This document shows, piece by piece, positions 62,683 to 64,000 of a DNA stretch of 64,000 nt. Positions within the stretch are counted from its first letter, which is position 1; each line of letters begins with the position of its first letter. The translations under genes were made by a program, and so were the position numbers. Source of the stretch: Tricholomella constricta (Eukaryota; Basidiomycota; Agaricomycetes; Agaricales; Lyophyllaceae); assembly GCA_013368375.1 (NCBI GenBank), contig JAACJP010000005.1:806001-870000 (forward strand), in the 5' to 3' direction. Under the pieces are notes generated by a model, which was not told the DNA's origin, did not search any database, and saw only the letters and a program-made list of their open reading frames with translations.

Positions 62683-64000
62683 GATTATCTGTGACGCCTC
62701 CAAGTCAGGCGTCGGTGCGATGTATGGACAAGGACCTACATGGATCCAAGCCCAGCCGGCTGGATTCATGTCCAAAAAATTCACTAATGCACAGCAGAAT
62801 TATGCTGTGCATGAACTCGAGACCTTAGCTATTCTCGAAGCGTTACTTAAGTGGGAGGATAAACTTGTGGGCTATAAAATCCACATCATTACCGACCATA
62901 AAGCCCTCGAATTCTTTAAGACCCAGGTGAATTTATCACCTAGGCAGCGTCGATGGATGGAATACATGTCGCGATTTAACTTCGACATAACCTATGTGAA
63001 AGGCGAACTGAACAAAGTCGCCGACTGTCTATCGCGATACTTCGAGAGCGATAACCATCAAGATCGTTACGACGTCCACGACTTCGTAGCTGCTGATGCT
63101 AGAATCGATCCTACTGGTGAAGATCTACCAGTACCACGATACCATGAAATCGTGGAAAAAGTAGTTGAGATTCGAGCGATGAAAGACGTAGAAATACGTC
63201 GAAGCAAGCGTCTTCAAGAACGCCAGGAGGATCGAGATGTCGAGGCTCAGATAATGGAGGCTGCAGCACCAAGTACCGCATCCGGAACATCGTCAAACCC
63301 TCAGAAAAGCATGAGTCCAACCGAACGGGAACGTACGGTCGGAGATATTGTCCTCGGGAGGGACACAGTTTCTCCTCCCCCAGACAAAACGGATGAAAAG
63401 ATCCGTCACGACGTTATCCTTGGATACCCAAAGGATAAACTATTTTCAGTTATTCTCGCTAACCCCATGGACTTTCATACGTTCACCACGAAAGACAATC
63501 TCATTTGGACCATGAACGCTATAAATGATAGCGTTCTATGTATACCGCGAGAACCCGAGCTCATCACCACAATTATTGAGCAAGCCCATAAAACTATGGG
63601 CCATTTCGGTGCCGAACGGACTACTGAATATATTCGACGATGGTATTAGTGGCCATCACTAGCCACGACCGTGCGTACGTTTTGTAAAATGTGCGAGTAC
63701 TGCCAGCAGATCAAGACGTCGAATCAAAAACCGTCAGGGAAACTACACTCCCTGCCAGTACCAACTAAGCCTTGGGATTCTATCGGAATGGACTTTATCG
63801 GTCCATTTCCAGAATCAAAGGGATATAATTACCTATGGGTAGTAATTTGTCGTATGACGAGTATGGTGCATATGATACCCATACATACGACGATGACAGC
63901 AGCCCAATTATCATGGGTATACTTACGGGAGATCGTCAGGCTCCATGGCCTGCCAAGCTCGATCGTAAGTGATCGAGACTCTAAGTTTACGTCACGCTGG
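62683..64000 (+). pseudogene. Element D pol, segment 3 (RNase H and integrase), one TAG, runs off the window
   Basis: RNase H resumes at CDASKSGVGAMYG and continues with TDHKALEFF and NKVADCLSRYF. The integrase zinc region has HFGAERTTEYIRRWY then TAG (63647-63649), where E has TGG. Beyond it the frame is open to base 64000 with CEYCQQIKTSN, GMDFIGPFPESKG and VSDRDSKFTSRW. Apart from the two insertions, the TAG is the only lesion I see in D. Confidence 0.9.

Larger units (their letters stand above)
40339..64000 (+). mobile_element. Element C2: second copy of the C family, interrupted by D, runs off the window
   Basis: 5' LTR, tRNA-type primer site, intact gag and the first part of pol match C1. 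Pol stops at 42645 where the D LTR begins. The rest of C2, including its 3' LTR, must lie right of the window. The LTR differs from C1 at several bases, for example around TAGATATAATTATC and TTTCACCGG. Confidence 0.92.
42646..64000 (+). mobile_element. Element D: Ty3/gypsy chromovirus of the E family, interrupted by E and F
   Basis: 5' LTR 42646-42866, gag-protease ORF, TGA-CTA junction, then pol in three segments separated by E (46992-58000) and F (58783-62682). The probable target duplication is AACGT (42641-42645); its partner is beyond the window. Pol also has TAG at 63647-63649 where E has TGG. The 3' part of integrase, any third ORF and the 3' LTR are not in view. Confidence 0.93.

Noticed and set aside
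1..64000. tRNA or rRNA genes
   Set aside because: I saw no cloverleaf with A and B boxes or rRNA core sequence; a tRNA scan would be decisive.

Overview
The window is nuclear DNA of a filamentous basidiomycete, most likely an agaricomycete. The signs are a spliced 25-codon ribosomal protein eL41 gene, many introns of about 45-60 bases with GT...AG ends, a KDZ-type DNA transposase next to a TET/JBP-type dioxygenase (a pairing known from mushroom genomes), and several Ty3/gypsy families. Few ordinary host genes are visible: an unidentified charged protein at the left edge, eL41, and three or four unidentified small genes between 24.7 and 40.3 kb. Almost everything else is mobile DNA inserted into mobile DNA.

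Left nest. A KDZ transposase gene on the minus strand starts at 22148 and ends at 2934. Its last coding exon is split by element A (2998-16277, minus, 466-base LTRs, duplicated target CTAAC). Element A is split in its reverse transcriptase by element C1 (5720-12675, plus, 165-base LTRs, duplicated GCGC). A small non-coding LTR element, G (19273-21490, plus, duplicated AGTCT), sits in a KDZ intron. The TET/JBP gene (23992-22336) lies just upstream of KDZ on the same strand.

Middle and right nest. A spliced gene of unknown function begins at 27251 and is cut at 28036 by H, a foldback element (28037-39322) with long inverted arms of tandem repeats. H is itself interrupted by element B (30863-37214, plus, same family as A, duplicated GTGGC). 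The broken gene resumes at about 39331 and its 3' end is hit by C2 (from 40339, same family as C1). C2 is interrupted by D (from 42646, plus). D's pol is interrupted by E (46992-58000, minus, duplicated GCTAT) and by F (58783-62682, minus, duplicated GATTA). C2 and D both run off the right edge.

How the elements work. Three LTR families solve Gag-Pol expression in three ways. A/B carry a -1 frameshift site (GGGTTTT plus a stem) at the gag stop. C carries GGGAAAT followed by a 12-bp stem whose loop holds the gag stop. D/E have gag-protease and pol in one frame separated by a single TGA-CTA, conserved in both copies. A/B also look self-primed like Tf1: the primer site is complementary to the predicted transcript start, and the two copies differ by a compensatory base pair. 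D, E, F and G share seven T right after the 5' LTR and no tRNA-like TGG. E, F and G share a base-paired stem beside the polypurine tract, so F (gag-like ORF only) and G (no ORF) look like parasites of the D/E machinery. E looks intact, has identical LTRs, and carries a third ORF of about 990 codons downstream of pol that is not envelope-like. That ORF and the shared cis-signals of D/E/F/G are the best candidates for something undescribed.
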